Positions 47,504-58,896 are shown, counted from the first letter of the stretch. The stretch is DNA of 64,000 nt from Methylococcaceae bacterium (GCA_013140705.1 JABFSH010000016.1:1-64000); one strand, 5' to 3'. Program-made: numbers and translations. The notes: generated by a model from the letters alone, not told the origin.

Positions 47504-50319
47504 CACTCAAACCCTGGCGTGAAATCGCCAAACCCCATAAGGATGTGCTGGAAGGTACTTTTAAGCAATCCGAGTTTGCTGCTGATATAAGTTTAGTTGC
47601 TTCTGGTAAGGCCACAGATGAATATCAGGATGCCGAGAAGTTCTTTGCCCGGACTTTTATCACGGAAGGTATGCGTTTGTTGCTGACCTCGGTAGTGCAG
47701 CGTTTAAGCGGTCAAGGAGGCGATCCGGTCATTCAGTTACAAACGGCATTCGGTGGTGGCAAGACCCATACCATGCTGACAGTGTTTCACTTGGCCACTC
47801 GTAAAGTCGATACCCGGCTATTAGCAGGCATTCCGCCGATTCTGGATGCGGCGGGGATTGCTGAGTTACCATATGCCCGCGTCGCTGTTCTGGACGGTAT
47901 TAAGTTATCACCCAGTCAGGCATTGCAGCATGATGATGTACAGGTTAATACCTTGTGGGGTGAATTAGCTTGGCAGTTGGCAGGCCAAGCAGGATACGTG
48001 TTAGTGCAGCATGCAGATAAAGACGGTACTTCACCGGGTAAAGAAGTATTGATTAATTTATTAAATTTGGCGGCACCCTGCGTAATTTTGATTGATGAGT
48101 TGGTGGCATTTATTCGTCAGTTTGAGCCTGGACATCAATATTTGGCGGGTACATTTGATAGCAATATCTCCTTTATCCAAGCTTTAACCGAAGCCTTAAA
48201 AGCCGTACCCAGTGCTTTGTTATTGGCGTCATTGCCGGAATCGGATTTGGAAGTGGGCGGTACTAATGGACAAAGAACGCTCAATTCACTGGAAAAATAC
48301 TTTGCACGGGTGGAATCGGTTTGGAAGCCGGTAGCGACTGAGGAAGCGTTTGAAATTGTGCGCAGACGGTTGTTTGATAGTGTAGGTGATACTGCTGAAC
48401 TGGATGCCGTGTGCCAGGAATTTGCCGAGCTGTATCGTCAAGGGGGAAACAAGTTTCCGCCTGAAACCCAAAATCATCATTATGAAGAACGGTTACGGCA
48501 ATCGTATCCAATTCATCCTGAAATTTTTGATCGGCTTTATGAAGATTGGTCCACGCTGGACAAATTTCAGCGTACACGGGGTGTGTTGCAGTATATGGCA
48601 ATTGTGATTCATCGTTTGTGGAATTCGGATAACCGCGATGCGTTGATTATGCCGGGTTCGATTCCTTTGGATGATAGTAATGTGCGTAATAAAAGCATCC
48701 ATTACCTGCCGCAAGGTTGGGAGCCGATTATTGAGAAGGAAATTGACGGTACCCGCTCAGAGCCTTTTGATATTGACGGTAAAGACACCCGTTTTGGTAG
48801 TGTACAAGCGGCCAGACGTGCTGCTCGAACAATTTTTCTGGGTAGCGCACCTTCAACTTCAGAACAGATTGTACGTGGTGTAAAGGTCGATCATGTGCTG
48901 CTGGGTAGTGTACAGCCGGGGCAAACCATCGCTGTGTTTGAGGATGTGTTAAAGCGGTTGCGAGATCGTTTGCATTATTTGTATGCGGAAGAAGACCGAT
49001 TTTGGTTTGATACTAAACCGAATTTGCGTAGGGAAATGGAGAGCCGGAAGCAGAAGATCAGCGACAAGGACCATGTGCAGCCATTATTGAAAGACTATGT
49101 GCGTCGAGTGTTTGGCAGTAATCATAGTTTTGCGGGCATCCACGTATTTACGCCTTCGGTTGATGTGCCGGATGATTTTGGTGTGGGTCCACGTTTGGTG
49201 GTGTTGCCGATCAACCAAGCCAGTTATAGCAAAGATGCCAACAACCAGGCTTTTGCTGCGGCCGAACAGATTTTGCGTACCCGAGGCGATCAACCCAGGC
49301 AAAAACAGAATCGTCTGATTTTTTTGGCGGCTGATTTTGATGTGGCCAATCGTTTACGTGATCAAGCGAAAACTTTTTTGGCCTGGCAATCAATTGTTTC
49401 AGATATCAATAATGAAAAATTGAATCTTGACCTTTTTCAGGTCAGGCAAGCCAAAAAACATAAAGATGCCACCGAACAATCTCTGCAGCAGATGATACGG
49501 GAAACCTATAAATGGTTAATTTGCCCAACGGAAGATTTTATTAGTGGTAAACCCCAATTAAATTGGGAAGTGGTCACTGTATCAACAACTGCACCTAGTT
49601 TGATTCAAGAAATTGAAAACCGATTGAAAGAGGAGGAATGGCTAATTTTTGAATGGTCGCCTATTCACCTGATGAATTTATTGCAGCGTTGGTATTTTAA
49701 GGACGGCATAACTGAAATTAGTGCGTTGAAGGTATGGCAAGACTGCTGTCATTATCTGTATTTACCACGATTGGCTAGAGACGATGTTTTCAAAAACGCC
49801 ATCAATCTGGGACTTCACTCACAAGATTTTTTCGGCTTTGCCAGTGGAAAAAATGCCGAAAAATATCTGGGTTTTATCTTCGGTGGCAGTTCTAGCATCA
49901 TCTTAGATGAGTCGTCATTGATGATTGCGCGTGAAATTGCGGTTGCTTATAAAGAAGCATTAAAACCTGTCGTACTTACACCATCTTCATTACCAGGAGA
50001 TGATGTCAAGCCTGGCGATGAGGGTAAAACACCTGTTCTTCCCCCTGGCGATAACACTAGGCCACCAGTTGCCACAATCCCTAAAAAGCATTTCTACGGG
50101 ACTATCAATCTTGATCCTGTAAGAGCCAAGATGGACTTTGCGACAATTGTCGATGAAGTTGTCGAGCAATTCACGTCAAAACTAGGTGTGGATGTAAAAA
50201 TATCGATAGAAATTCAAGCGACATCAAATCGGGATGGTTTTGATGAGGCAATGCAGAGGGCAATTAAGGAAAACTGCGGGGTGTTGCGGTTTGGAAACGC
50301 GGAGTTTGAAGATGAATAG
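47500..50319 (+). CDS. DUF499 defence ATPase
   Basis: 939 residues. Walker A G-G-G-K-T at about residues 85-89 after the family segment [13 protein letters not shown], and Walker B LIDELVAF around 198-203. DUF499 ATPases accompany DUF1156 methylases and SNF2 helicases in phage-exclusion clusters; the role in the complex is unknown. A Pro/Gly/Asp-rich linker (about residues 815-865) precedes a small C-terminal domain. Last gene of the operon. Confidence 0.88.
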   Translation: MTLKPWREIAKPHKDVLEGTFKQSEFAADISLVASGKATDEYQDAEKFFARTFITEGMRLLLTSVVQRLSGQGGDPVIQLQTAFGGGKTHTMLTVFHLATRKVDTRLLAGIPPILDAAGIAELPYARVAVLDGIKLSPSQALQHDDVQVNTLWGELAWQLAGQAGYVLVQHADKDGTSPGKEVLINLLNLAAPCVILIDELVAFIRQFEPGHQYLAGTFDSNISFIQALTEALKAVPSALLLASLPESDLEVGGTNGQRTLNSLEKYFARVESVWKPVATEEAFEIVRRRLFDSVGDTAELDAVCQEFAELYRQGGNKFPPETQNHHYEERLRQSYPIHPEIFDRLYEDWSTLDKFQRTRGVLQYMAIVIHRLWNSDNRDALIMPGSIPLDDSNVRNKSIHYLPQGWEPIIEKEIDGTRSEPFDIDGKDTRFGSVQAARRAARTIFLGSAPSTSEQIVRGVKVDHVLLGSVQPGQTIAVFEDVLKRLRDRLHYLYAEEDRFWFDTKPNLRREMESRKQKISDKDHVQPLLKDYVRRVFGSNHSFAGIHVFTPSVDVPDDFGVGPRLVVLPINQASYSKDANNQAFAAAEQILRTRGDQPRQKQNRLIFLAADFDVANRLRDQAKTFLAWQSIVSDINNEKLNLDLFQVRQAKKHKDATEQSLQQMIRETYKWLICPTEDFISGKPQLNWEVVTVSTTAPSLIQEIENRLKEEEWLIFEWSPIHLMNLLQRWYFKDGITEISALKVWQDCCHYLYLPRLARDDVFKNAINLGLHSQDFFGFASGKNAEKYLGFIFGGSSSIILDESSLMIAREIAVAYKEALKPVVLTPSSLPGDDVKPGDEGKTPVLPPGDNTRPPVATIPKKHFYGTINLDPVRAKMDFATIVDEVVEQFTSKLGVDVKISIEIQATSNRDGFDEAMQRAIKENCGVLRFGNAEFEDE

Positions 50320-50574
50320 TCAGTCAATTTCAAACCCTGTATGATTATAACCTCAGGTTGTGAAAGCCATGATGGCGCAAAGGATAGACAGACTGTATCC
50401 TGCTTTTTTTCCACCCGAATGAGACAGCAGAATGTCTTATGGCTGACGCGATTTTCCGCGTGAATGACGGTTTGCAGATTAATCTGACAAAACAGAATTA
50501 AAGCCAAGCACACAAACCCCGGACTACAAAATGGATTGATATAGACCGGCCTTTATACTCATGGTGATAATCCG
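50320..50574. other. Intergenic region downstream of the defence operon
   Basis: 255 bp without a gene. I see no convincing intrinsic terminator for the operon, nor an attachment site; the short palindrome AACCTCAGGTT lies near 50351. Confidence 0.4.
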
Positions 50575-51330
50575 ATGACCTATTGTATCGCTGTTTCCGT
50601 CAATGATGGATTAGTGTTGACATCCGACTCTCGCACCAACGCCGGAATCGACAATGTCAGCATTTATGGAAAAATGCACGTTTTTGATACACTCCCCGAC
50701 CGAAAACTGGTCTTGCTAAGCGCCGGCAATCTGGCGACCACACAAGCCGTCATCGAACAAATGCGTCGGGACAAGCATGAAAATTCGCCCGTCAATTTAA
50801 ACACCGTGCAATATTTATCCGAAGCCGCTGATTATCTGGGACGCATCAGCATCGAAAAACAAAAGCGGCACAATGAAGACGCCGGCAGATCGACTTACCA
50901 TTTTACCGCAACGTTTATTCTGGCTGGGCAGTTGGGAAACGAACCACCGGGCGCTTATTTGATTTATCCGGAAGGCAATTCAATCACGACATCGCGGCAA
51001 ACGCCCTATTTGCAGATTGGCGAAAGTAAATACGGGAAGCCCATTCTGGATCGATTTGTTACGATGACAACACCTCTGGATGAAGCCGGACTGTGCAGTC
51101 TGATTTCGATGGATTCAACGATTCGTAGCAATGCCAGTGTCGGACCGCCGGTTGAACTATTGGTTTACCGCAAAGACAGCTTTAGCTTTGATGAATACTA
51201 TTGTTTTGAAGCAGATGATGAGTATCTTGTGCTACTTAAACGTTCCTGGCATGACGAATTACGCAATGCGTTTATTGCGTTACCGCACTATAACCGGTCT
51301 TTTGCCAAACCAGTACCGGGTGAATTGTAA
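50575..51330 (+). CDS. Anbu-type proteasome-like peptidase
   Basis: 251-residue Ntn-hydrolase with the N-terminal Met followed by Thr (the presumed nucleophile after Met removal), an Asp-17-like D in LTSDSRTN and a lysine near position 32 (Y-G-K), the catalytic set of 20S proteasome beta subunits; length and sequence fit the Anbu (ancestral beta) branch. Anbu usually lies beside transglutaminase, alpha-E and ATP-grasp genes; none is present here. Oligomeric ring protease of unknown substrate. Confidence 0.85.
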   Translation: MTYCIAVSVNDGLVLTSDSRTNAGIDNVSIYGKMHVFDTLPDRKLVLLSAGNLATTQAVIEQMRRDKHENSPVNLNTVQYLSEAADYLGRISIEKQKRHNEDAGRSTYHFTATFILAGQLGNEPPGAYLIYPEGNSITTSRQTPYLQIGESKYGKPILDRFVTMTTPLDEAGLCSLISMDSTIRSNASVGPPVELLVYRKDSFSFDEYYCFEADDEYLVLLKRSWHDELRNAFIALPHYNRSFAKPVPGEL

Positions 51331-51379
51331 GCGCACTGGCTAACCCTGCAGATGCGGCGGAAACTCTGGCCGGTATCAA

Positions 51380-52033
51380 TCAGGCAGGGTTAGCACTTTC
51401 CAAGACGTCGATTATTTGATGATATTCGAAAACGGTTTGATCTTGACAGGCAATATGATCGGCCAGTGCACAAATTGACCACCAGTTTTCGCGGTCATTA
51501 ACAAATCTGATTGCGGCCATTAAAAGTTGAGCCATTTTTTGCTCCTTGAGAGTTTCACTCAGAAGAAAGCAACCCAGGTATTCGTAAACACTCTCCAAAT
51601 CGGAACTTCCCCCATAACGATGCAGCGAATTTGCCTGAACGAGTAATGGATTCATTAATTCGCCATGACGAAGGGCACTATATTTTGCTTCAGCAACTGG
51701 CCCAACCAGCAGATTGATCATATCAGCCTCAAAAGCGCATAGGTAGGCTGCTTTCTCAGTTGATGAAAAACCAGTCGTTGCCTCTTCAACAGAAGACGGT
51801 AACGTGTGAATTAAGCGGCCGCCGTCTATATTTCCCACAATTGTCAACGGGTATGATGCAAAGTCATCCGTACTCGACGACAGCCATATATTAAAGTAGA
51901 CAGGGGGCAAACCTTTTTGCCTGTTACCGATATAAATGGCGGCTGCATGCCCTGCTTCATGAAATGCAATTTTATGATTTACGTCTTGATGAGACAGGTT
52001 TACCGTTTTGTAAAAATTTGAATTACGCTTCAT
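51380..52033 (-). CDS. M41-like HEAGH metallopeptidase domain protein
   Basis: 217 residues; the zinc motif H-E-A-G-H-A lies near residue 25 and a possible third-ligand helix (GPVAEAKYSALRHGE) around 130-144, as in the protease domain of FtsH. There is no AAA module or membrane anchor, so it is a stand-alone peptidase-like domain. Function unknown; an FtsH-like adaptor or stress peptidase are possibilities. Confidence 0.65.
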   Translation of the reverse strand: MKRNSNFYKTVNLSHQDVNHKIAFHEAGHAAAIYIGNRQKGLPPVYFNIWLSSSTDDFASYPLTIVGNIDGGRLIHTLPSSVEEATTGFSSTEKAAYLCAFEADMINLLVGPVAEAKYSALRHGELMNPLLVQANSLHRYGGSSDLESVYEYLGCFLLSETLKEQKMAQLLMAAIRFVNDRENWWSICALADHIACQDQTVFEYHQIIDVLESANPA

Positions 52034-52512
52034 GATAGTAATCCGAGAGGTGTTACAGTGTTTATGCTCTGGCGAGCCTGTTCATTTGCGAGAGTCCATA
52101 GTAAAGGCATCTAATTAAAGCTTACTTAAACACAAAAAAATCATTTGAGTGACGCTAAAGTCGTAAAAACAAAACCTACTTTACTTTTAATTTGAGGATT
52201 TGTTCATTTCAATTATATTGAACTGTCACAAATGACAATATCCACCTGTCATCTTTGGCAGTTCCCGGGTAACTAATTTGTCATTCGCCCTGATAACATT
52301 GCCCATTAAAAACTTCGATTAAGGCACTTCCCGTTGAAATAACCGCTCGTTTTACCATCAGTTTCGCAAACACTTATATTCGGTCTTCGGAGCTCAAAAA
52401 CTGACCTGACTTAAGCATTCCAACTGCCCAGTGGCGAGTATCTCAAAATCATTTTAAAACTTGGCATTTGTTCTGCTTGTTCTTTTTTTAAATTAATTCA
52501 GGAGAGCCTGCC
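52034..52512. other. Intergenic region upstream of the PEP-CTERM gene
   Basis: 479 bp without a gene. Contains the sigma-54-like promoter at 52461 and otherwise only AT-rich sequence. Room for an upstream activator site exists, but none is recognised. Confidence 0.5.
52461..52478 (+). promoter_or_regulatory. Sigma-54-type promoter of the PEP-CTERM gene
   Basis: TTGGCATTTGTTCTGCTT carries GG and GC exactly 10 bases apart, as in -24/-12 promoters (consensus TTGGCAC...TTGCT). The predicted start site is about 25 bp before the ATG. PEP-CTERM genes are known to be driven by RpoN in some bacteria. Confidence 0.6.
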
Positions 52513-52827
52513 ATGTTTAAAGCGTACTTCATTTCAGTTTCATTAGTCATACTTCTTGCCATATCTCACTCGTCCGCGTTTGCCAAGGATGACAACGATG
52601 ATAAACATCCTAAAAATAAAGACCAAGAATCGCAAATAGAAAAAGATTTTTATAAATTCATGCGCGAAGGCAAAAAACCTCCCTCATCCAGGCTATATCA
52701 CACATCCGAAGCGCTTGCTCCTGGTGCCATTACCACGGCAACGGAAGTAAGTGTTCCAGAACCAACCATCCTGGCATTGATTGGTCTTGGCTTTGCTGGA
52801 CTGGGACTTCTCCGTCGCAAGTCTTAG
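52513..52827 (+). CDS. PEP-CTERM sorting-signal protein
   Basis: 104 residues: signal peptide (to about ASAFA), a short charged Asp/Lys/Glu-rich body (about residues 25-55), and a C-terminal V-P-E-P-T, hydrophobic helix and R-R-K tail, the PEP-CTERM motif processed by exosortase. Such proteins are cleaved and attached to exopolysaccharide. AGGAG precedes the ATG. No exosortase gene is in the window. Confidence 0.85.
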   Translation: MFKAYFISVSLVILLAISHSSAFAKDDNDDKHPKNKDQESQIEKDFYKFMREGKKPPSSRLYHTSEALAPGAITTATEVSVPEPTILALIGLGFAGLGLLRRKS

Positions 52828-53380
52828 TATTGACTGCTCTAAGAAATGTAATTATTTACCCGTTTTGTACGAAAGATTGTTGGACCGAACCACAGGGAAC
52901 TCAAATGACAAACCCAGGTGCAGTCTCGGCCTGATCAATCTGAACAGGTTTAAATTTCATAGGCTCGAACAATATGAAGCATGTATTTTAAAAACGCATT
53001 TTATTGCAATGAACTTTTGGTAGATGATCTCCCATTAACTGGAGATTAGTAAAAGTCATTTCGAGTGAAAAATATTGAAGCAGCACATTAACGAACGTTA
53101 AAACCATTATTTAAACCAACCAGCTTGATAGTAATGCAGATGATGCGACAACTCACCGCAAAGCAATTGCTTTTACTTTTACTTAAACTCAAGCGCCAAA
53201 AATACAGGGCGCACTACCACGTTTCCAAATCAAAGTTGGATCGATAATGGAGTGGTTAGGTGAAAAGTATATTAACGATATACAAAAGCACCGGCACTTT
53301 ATCCCAAGTGGCTAACTTGCCATCTGACACGTTCACAGCAAAACCATTATCCGGTCAATCATTAACCTAAAAATAGCAAC

Positions 53381-53446
53381 TGAAAATAAGGGAATCCGTT
53401 CGTGTTGAGCACAGTCGAAGCATGAAAACGGGTTCCCTCATTTTCA
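53381..53446. repeat. Long hairpin containing a widespread-type repeat core
   Basis: Two 20-base arms (53381-53400 and 53427-53446) match in 18 of 20 positions when paired, and the loop can extend the stem further. The loop resembles the intergenic repeat with GTTGAGCACAGTCGAAGCATG seen in many methylotroph genomes, so this is probably a dispersed repeat, not a gene-specific signal. Confidence 0.55.
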
Positions 53447-53464
53447 ACCATCGTGTAAGCCAAA

Positions 53465-53501
53465 CAAAAAAGCCCCGGCTGTTCAGAAAACAACCGGGGC
53501 T
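53465..53501 (-). terminator. Intrinsic terminator of groESL
   Basis: AGCCCCGG / CCGGGGCT hairpin with an inner stem; on the minus strand it is followed by TTTTTTG. It lies 40 bp after the groEL stop codon. Confidence 0.85.
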
Positions 53502-53540
53502 TGATTCGACTTAACGCAGCAGTGCGTCAAGACAACATGA

Positions 53541-55196
<1,656 letters not shown>

Positions 55197-55248
55197 TTAT
55201 TCCTATGAAATGTATTGTATTAATTGAGATGAAATGGGTAATGAAGAC

Positions 55249-55539
55249 TTAACTTAATACACCCATGATGTCTTCTTCGCGCATAACGATGAGGTCTTCG
55301 CCGTCTACCTTAACTTCGTTACCGGAATATTTGCCAAAAAGCACTTTATCGCCAACCTTTACTTCCAGCGCTCTTACTGAACCATTGTCCAATGGTTTAC
55401 CTGTGCCTACAGCAAGGATGACACCTTGGCTAGGTTTTTCAGCGGCTGAACCAGGCAATACAATTCCGCCGGGTGTTGTCGTTTCTTCTTCAACGCGTTT
55501 GACTATCACTCTGTCGTGTAACGGACGTATTTTCATCAA
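55249..55539 (-). CDS. groS: Co-chaperonin GroES
   Basis: 96-residue Hsp10 heptamer subunit: N-terminal [14 protein letters not shown], mobile-loop segment [14 protein letters not shown] and [22 protein letters not shown] is upstream of the ATG. It caps the GroEL ring; first gene of groESL, 55 bp ahead of groL. Confidence 0.98.
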   Translation of the reverse strand: MMKIRPLHDRVIVKRVEEETTTPGGIVLPGSAAEKPSQGVILAVGTGKPLDNGSVRALEVKVGDKVLFGKYSGNEVKVDGEDLIVMREEDIMGVLS

Positions 55540-55579
55540 TCTCTCCTGACATTAAATTTAAATTAACGGTTTATTGTTA

Positions 55580-55606
55580 TTAGCACTCGCTAGTAATGAG
55601 TGCCAA
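55580..55606. promoter_or_regulatory. CIRCE operator of groESL
   Basis: TTAGCACTC, nine bases, GAGTGCCAA: a 9-9-9 dyad differing from the CIRCE consensus at one base. It lies 41 bp upstream of groES on the minus strand and is the binding site of the heat-shock repressor HrcA. Confidence 0.9.
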
Positions 55607-55679
55607 TGATAATGAGCTTTTGCAGTCTGTCAAGTTCTTTGGCATTATCTGTCATCTTCTTACATAAATTATTTGCTCT

Positions 55680-56423
55680 ATGAATGACTACCAACTCCTA
55701 CGCTATAGTCGTCAGATTATGCTGTCGCTTTGCGATATTGAAGGACAACAAAAACTTCTTGACGCCAGCGTATTGATTATCGGCGCAGGAGGTTTAGGTT
55801 CTCCCGCATCCATGTATCTTGCTGCAGCTGGGGTTGGTACAATCATTATTTATGACGATGATGCAGTGGATTTATCCAATTTACAGAGACAAATTGCTCA
55901 TCACACTACCGATATTGGGACAGATAAAGTAATTTCAACCCGTAATACCATCCATCAATTAAATCCCGACACCCATGTCATAGCGGTCAAGCAAAGACTG
56001 GAAGGTGACCGACTTTATGGCGAAGTTGAAAAAGCAGACGTCATATTAGATTGTAGTGACAACTTTCCTACTCGATTTGCCATTAACAAAGCTTGTGTCA
56101 AACATAAGAAACCATTGGTTTCAGGGGCAGCCATTCGTTTTGAAGGACAAATTTCCGTATTTACACCAGGAAAAAATGACAGCCCATGCTACAACTGTCT
56201 GTATGGTGATGAAGGAGAGGAACAGCTTAATTGTGCAACCAACGGCGTTATTGCACCAATAACCGGTGTAGTAGGCAGTATTCAGGCATTGGAAGCCCTA
56301 AAGCTGATCATGGCAATCGGTGAAACATTAACCGGAAGGTTATTGTTGATTGATGGATTAACAATGGAAATCAATTCCATGAAACTCAGGAAAAACCCGA
56401 ATTGCCCGACGTGTGGCCGATAG
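55680..56423 (+). CDS. MoeB/ThiF/HesA-family adenylyltransferase
   Basis: 247-residue E1-like enzyme that activates the C-terminus of ubiquitin-like sulfur carriers with ATP. ATP site GAGGLGSPASMYL (about residues 36-48), D-D-D-A-V-D, and a zinc site from C-Y-N-C and C-P-T-C at the C-terminus. MoeB and ThiF are not distinguished by sequence alone. Divergent from groESL across about 140 bp. Confidence 0.9.
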   Translation: MNDYQLLRYSRQIMLSLCDIEGQQKLLDASVLIIGAGGLGSPASMYLAAAGVGTIIIYDDDAVDLSNLQRQIAHHTTDIGTDKVISTRNTIHQLNPDTHVIAVKQRLEGDRLYGEVEKADVILDCSDNFPTRFAINKACVKHKKPLVSGAAIRFEGQISVFTPGKNDSPCYNCLYGDEGEEQLNCATNGVIAPITGVVGSIQALEALKLIMAIGETLTGRLLLIDGLTMEINSMKLRKNPNCPTCGR

Positions 56424-56486
56424 CTGCTGTGTAAGCAGTATCGGTCACAGATCAAGTGCTGGCCTGACCGGACGTCCCATTTCCCC

Positions 56487-56705
56487 TTAGGACGACTGTG
56501 ATTTACCCGCCCACAATTCCTTTAAGAAATGAATCACATTCTCCGCAAGATCATTGATTTTGGATGGGCTATCACCATGCGGCTCGGTTTCGCCAAACGG
56601 TTTGCCATTTTCTTGCGTGTACTTGTAGATAAAATAGCCTAACGGCGCAAATGCGGCTGCTGCGATAACAATCATGACTAAAAAAAGCTCAGAAACTTCC
56701 CCCAT
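56487..56705 (-). CDS. Small single-span membrane protein
   Basis: 72 residues; one hydrophobic segment (about 8-28) and a polar, amphipathic tail. Not recognised; the ATG overlaps no neighbour, and AAGGGGG lies upstream on the minus strand. Converges with the MoeB-like gene. Confidence 0.55.
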   Translation of the reverse strand: MGEVSELFLVMIVIAAAAFAPLGYFIYKYTQENGKPFGETEPHGDSPSKINDLAENVIHFLKELWAGKSQSS

Positions 56706-56932
56706 AATGCCCCCTTTTAATTATTATTTATAAATTGATTTTTGAGGTTGATATTGGATGATACTCCCTTCCGTTATAAAAAAAACATGCATGACTTTCA
56801 AGTGACCCTAGCAGGCTCCGCTGATTTGAATAAATAGCAACTAACCAATTGATTTAATTAAAATTAAACAATAATTTATGCATTGATAAAATGCCCGTAG
56901 AGCAGGCAAATAATTTTTAGCTCTGGCAAAAG

Positions 56933-56961
56933 TTGCGTAAAAAAATTGTTCATCGTATACT
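56933..56961 (+). promoter_or_regulatory. Sigma-70-like promoter of pqqA
   Basis: TTGCGT, a 17-base spacer, TATACT: near-consensus -35 and -10 at ideal spacing. Predicted start near 56968, about 50 bp before pqqA. Confidence 0.65.
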
Positions 56962-56966
56962 TCGAA

Positions 56967-56988
56967 CTAGCTTACTTGATCAAGCTAG
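56967..56988. promoter_or_regulatory. Hairpin in the pqqA leader
   Basis: CTAGCTT, eight bases, AAGCTAG, with an inner TTGATCAA palindrome. Lies at the predicted start site, so it could be an operator or a 5' mRNA structure. Confidence 0.45.
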
Positions 56989-57018
56989 CATATAACATAA
57001 AACTACTGGAGGTTCACA

Positions 57019-57093
57019 ATGAAATGGGAAACACCAAGCTACACAGACTTGCGTTTTGGTTTTGAAGTAACAATGTACATCTATAACCGCTAA
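57019..57093 (+). CDS. pqqA: PQQ precursor peptide PqqA
   Basis: 24-residue peptide with F-E-V-T-M-Y-I-Y-N: Glu16 and Tyr20, the residues joined and converted to PQQ, are both present. GGAGG lies upstream. It binds PqqD and is acted on first by PqqE. Followed by a terminator-like hairpin that should give an excess of pqqA transcript. Confidence 0.97.
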   Translation: MKWETPSYTDLRFGFEVTMYIYNR

Positions 57094-57111
57094 AACAATG
57101 GTTTAGCGAAA

Positions 57112-57137
57112 AAGGGCTCGAAAGAGCCCTTTTTTTT
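57112..57137 (+). terminator. Attenuator/terminator between pqqA and pqqB
   Basis: AGGGCTC, GAAA tetraloop, GAGCCCT and seven T residues, 20 bp after pqqA. A partial terminator here would raise pqqA over pqqBCDE expression, as reported in other PQQ producers. Confidence 0.85.
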
Positions 57138-57194
57138 GCCCAAAACCCCTAACTGGAATTTTCCAAACACCTCAAACTCATTGCGTATATTCAC

Positions 57195-58106
57195 ATGAAG
57201 ATTAGAGTTCTCGGCGCCGGTGCAGGTGGCGGCTTCCCGCAGTGGAACTGCAACTGCCATAATTGCCATCGTTTACGTCACAACACGATTAATGCCAAAG
57301 CACGCACCCAATCATCCATTGCCGTCAGCAGCGATAACCTTAACTGGTTACTTTTGAATGCTTCACCGGATATTCGCGCGCAATTGGAAGCTTTTCCCGC
57401 TATCCAGCCCAAAGAAGGGGTACGCGACACCGGAATCAAGGCCATTCTGCTGATTGATAGCCAGATCGATCACACAACCGGCCTGTTGATGTTGCGCGAA
57501 GGCAAGCCCTTGGAAGTCTATTGCACCGACATGGTCAGACAGGATTTAACCACCGGCTTCCCCCTGTTTACCATGTTGAAAGATTACTGCACGGTCAATC
57601 ATCACCCTATACAATGTGATGGTCGCAGCTTTACCATTCCAGGTATCGACGATATCCGCATTGTAGCCAACTCACTGAAAAGCAAGGCGCCGCCTTATTC
57701 ACCCCACCGACACGATCCGCACGACGGCGACAACATCGGCGTAATTATCGAACAAATCAGTACCGGCAAAAAATTATTCTATTCACCTGGCCTGGGTGAA
57801 ATTGAGCCGCATGTGATGACTGCGATGCAGACCGTCGACTGCTTGATGGTAGATGGTACCTTTTGGACCGACGATGAAATGTGCACACAGCACATCAGCC
57901 ATAAAAAAGCCCGTGAAATCGGTCATTTACCGCAATCCGGTGAAGGCGGCATGATCGAAGTCCTGAATGGCGTTAAAAAAGCCCGTAAAATCTTGATTCA
58001 CATCAATAACACCAATCCGATTTTGGACGAAGATTCCGGGCAGCGTAAAATACTGGATGCTGCCGGCATTGAAGTGGCGCTTGATGGAATGGAAATTGAC
58101 TTATAA
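57195..58106 (+). CDS. pqqB: PQQ biosynthesis protein PqqB
   Basis: 303-residue metallo-beta-lactamase-fold protein with FPQWNCNC at the N-terminus and the metal-binding SPDIR and DHTTGLLML motifs. PqqB hydroxylates the tyrosine of the precursor, the step before PqqC. Fifteen bases before pqqC. Confidence 0.96.
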   Translation: MKIRVLGAGAGGGFPQWNCNCHNCHRLRHNTINAKARTQSSIAVSSDNLNWLLLNASPDIRAQLEAFPAIQPKEGVRDTGIKAILLIDSQIDHTTGLLMLREGKPLEVYCTDMVRQDLTTGFPLFTMLKDYCTVNHHPIQCDGRSFTIPGIDDIRIVANSLKSKAPPYSPHRHDPHDGDNIGVIIEQISTGKKLFYSPGLGEIEPHVMTAMQTVDCLMVDGTFWTDDEMCTQHISHKKAREIGHLPQSGEGGMIEVLNGVKKARKILIHINNTNPILDEDSGQRKILDAAGIEVALDGMEIDL

Positions 58107-58121
58107 ATATAAAGGTGACAC

Positions 58122-58853
58122 ATGACTAGTTCGGACAATAAAGCCTGGACACGAGAAGAATTTGAAGCCCAACTGCGCGGCATGGAAAAGTATTACCACA
58201 TTCATCATCCTTACCATACGCTGATGAATGCCGGCAAACTGACCAAGCCGCAACTCCAGGGTTGGGTAGCCAACCGTTATTATTATCAGGTAAGCATCCC
58301 GCTTAAAGATGCCAACATTTTGGCGAATTGCCCGGACCGTGAAACCCGCGCAAAATGGATTCAGCGTATTCTGGATCACGACGGCCATCCGGGTGATCCC
58401 GGCGGTATCGAAGCCTGGATACAACTGGGCATGGCGGTCGGCTTATCGCGAGAGGAAATTGTTTCGCAACAACATGTATTGCCCGGTGTACGTTTTGCGG
58501 TCGATGCCTACGTTAATTTTGCCCGCAGAGCCGAATGGCATGAAGCGGCCAGCTCATCACTCACTGAACTGTTTGCCCCGAAAATCCATCAGCAACGCCT
58601 GGACAACTGGCCGGAACATTATCCCTGGGTCGATAACGAAGGTTATCTCTATTTCCGTAAACGTCTGACCGAAGCCCGGCGCGACGTGGAACACGGTTTG
58701 GCGATTACACTGGACTGGTATCTTACCCGCGAACAACAGGATCGCATGGTGCAAATCCTGAAATTCAAGCTGGATGTGCTATGGTCGATGGCGGATGCGA
58801 TGTATATGGCTTATATCAATGATATGCCGCCGTATTTTAATATTGGGAATTAG
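58122..58853 (+). CDS. pqqC: Pyrroloquinoline-quinone synthase PqqC
   Basis: 243-residue heme-oxygenase-fold enzyme that performs the final eight-electron oxidation and ring closure without cofactor. Landmarks: [18 protein letters not shown], and the conserved C-terminal helix region. Normally pqqD follows; here a three-gene insert does. Confidence 0.96.
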   Translation: MTSSDNKAWTREEFEAQLRGMEKYYHIHHPYHTLMNAGKLTKPQLQGWVANRYYYQVSIPLKDANILANCPDRETRAKWIQRILDHDGHPGDPGGIEAWIQLGMAVGLSREEIVSQQHVLPGVRFAVDAYVNFARRAEWHEAASSSLTELFAPKIHQQRLDNWPEHYPWVDNEGYLYFRKRLTEARRDVEHGLAITLDWYLTREQQDRMVQILKFKLDVLWSMADAMYMAYINDMPPYFNIGN

Positions 58854-58896
58854 GCGCAAGGTTAAAATCGATTAGTTGTGAGAGGTTGAAATAACT

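Larger units (their letters stand above)
52828..53540. other. Intergenic region between the PEP-CTERM gene and groEL
   Basis: 713 bp without a gene. It holds the 67-base hairpin at 53381 and the groEL terminator at 53465; the part from 52828 to 53380 shows no feature I can support. Confidence 0.6.
56706..57018. other. PQQ operon upstream region
   Basis: 313 bp without a gene. It holds the promoter at 56933 and the leader hairpin at 56967; the remainder is AT-rich with no other feature seen. Confidence 0.6.

Noticed and set aside
36587-50319. Calling the island a full DISARM or BREX system
   Set aside because: No DrmA, DrmB, DrmC or PglZ genes were seen; only the DrmD-like helicase is shared with DISARM.
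52781-53023. Frame starting inside the PEP-CTERM gene
   Set aside because: No ribosome site and no recognisable product; overlaps a supported gene.
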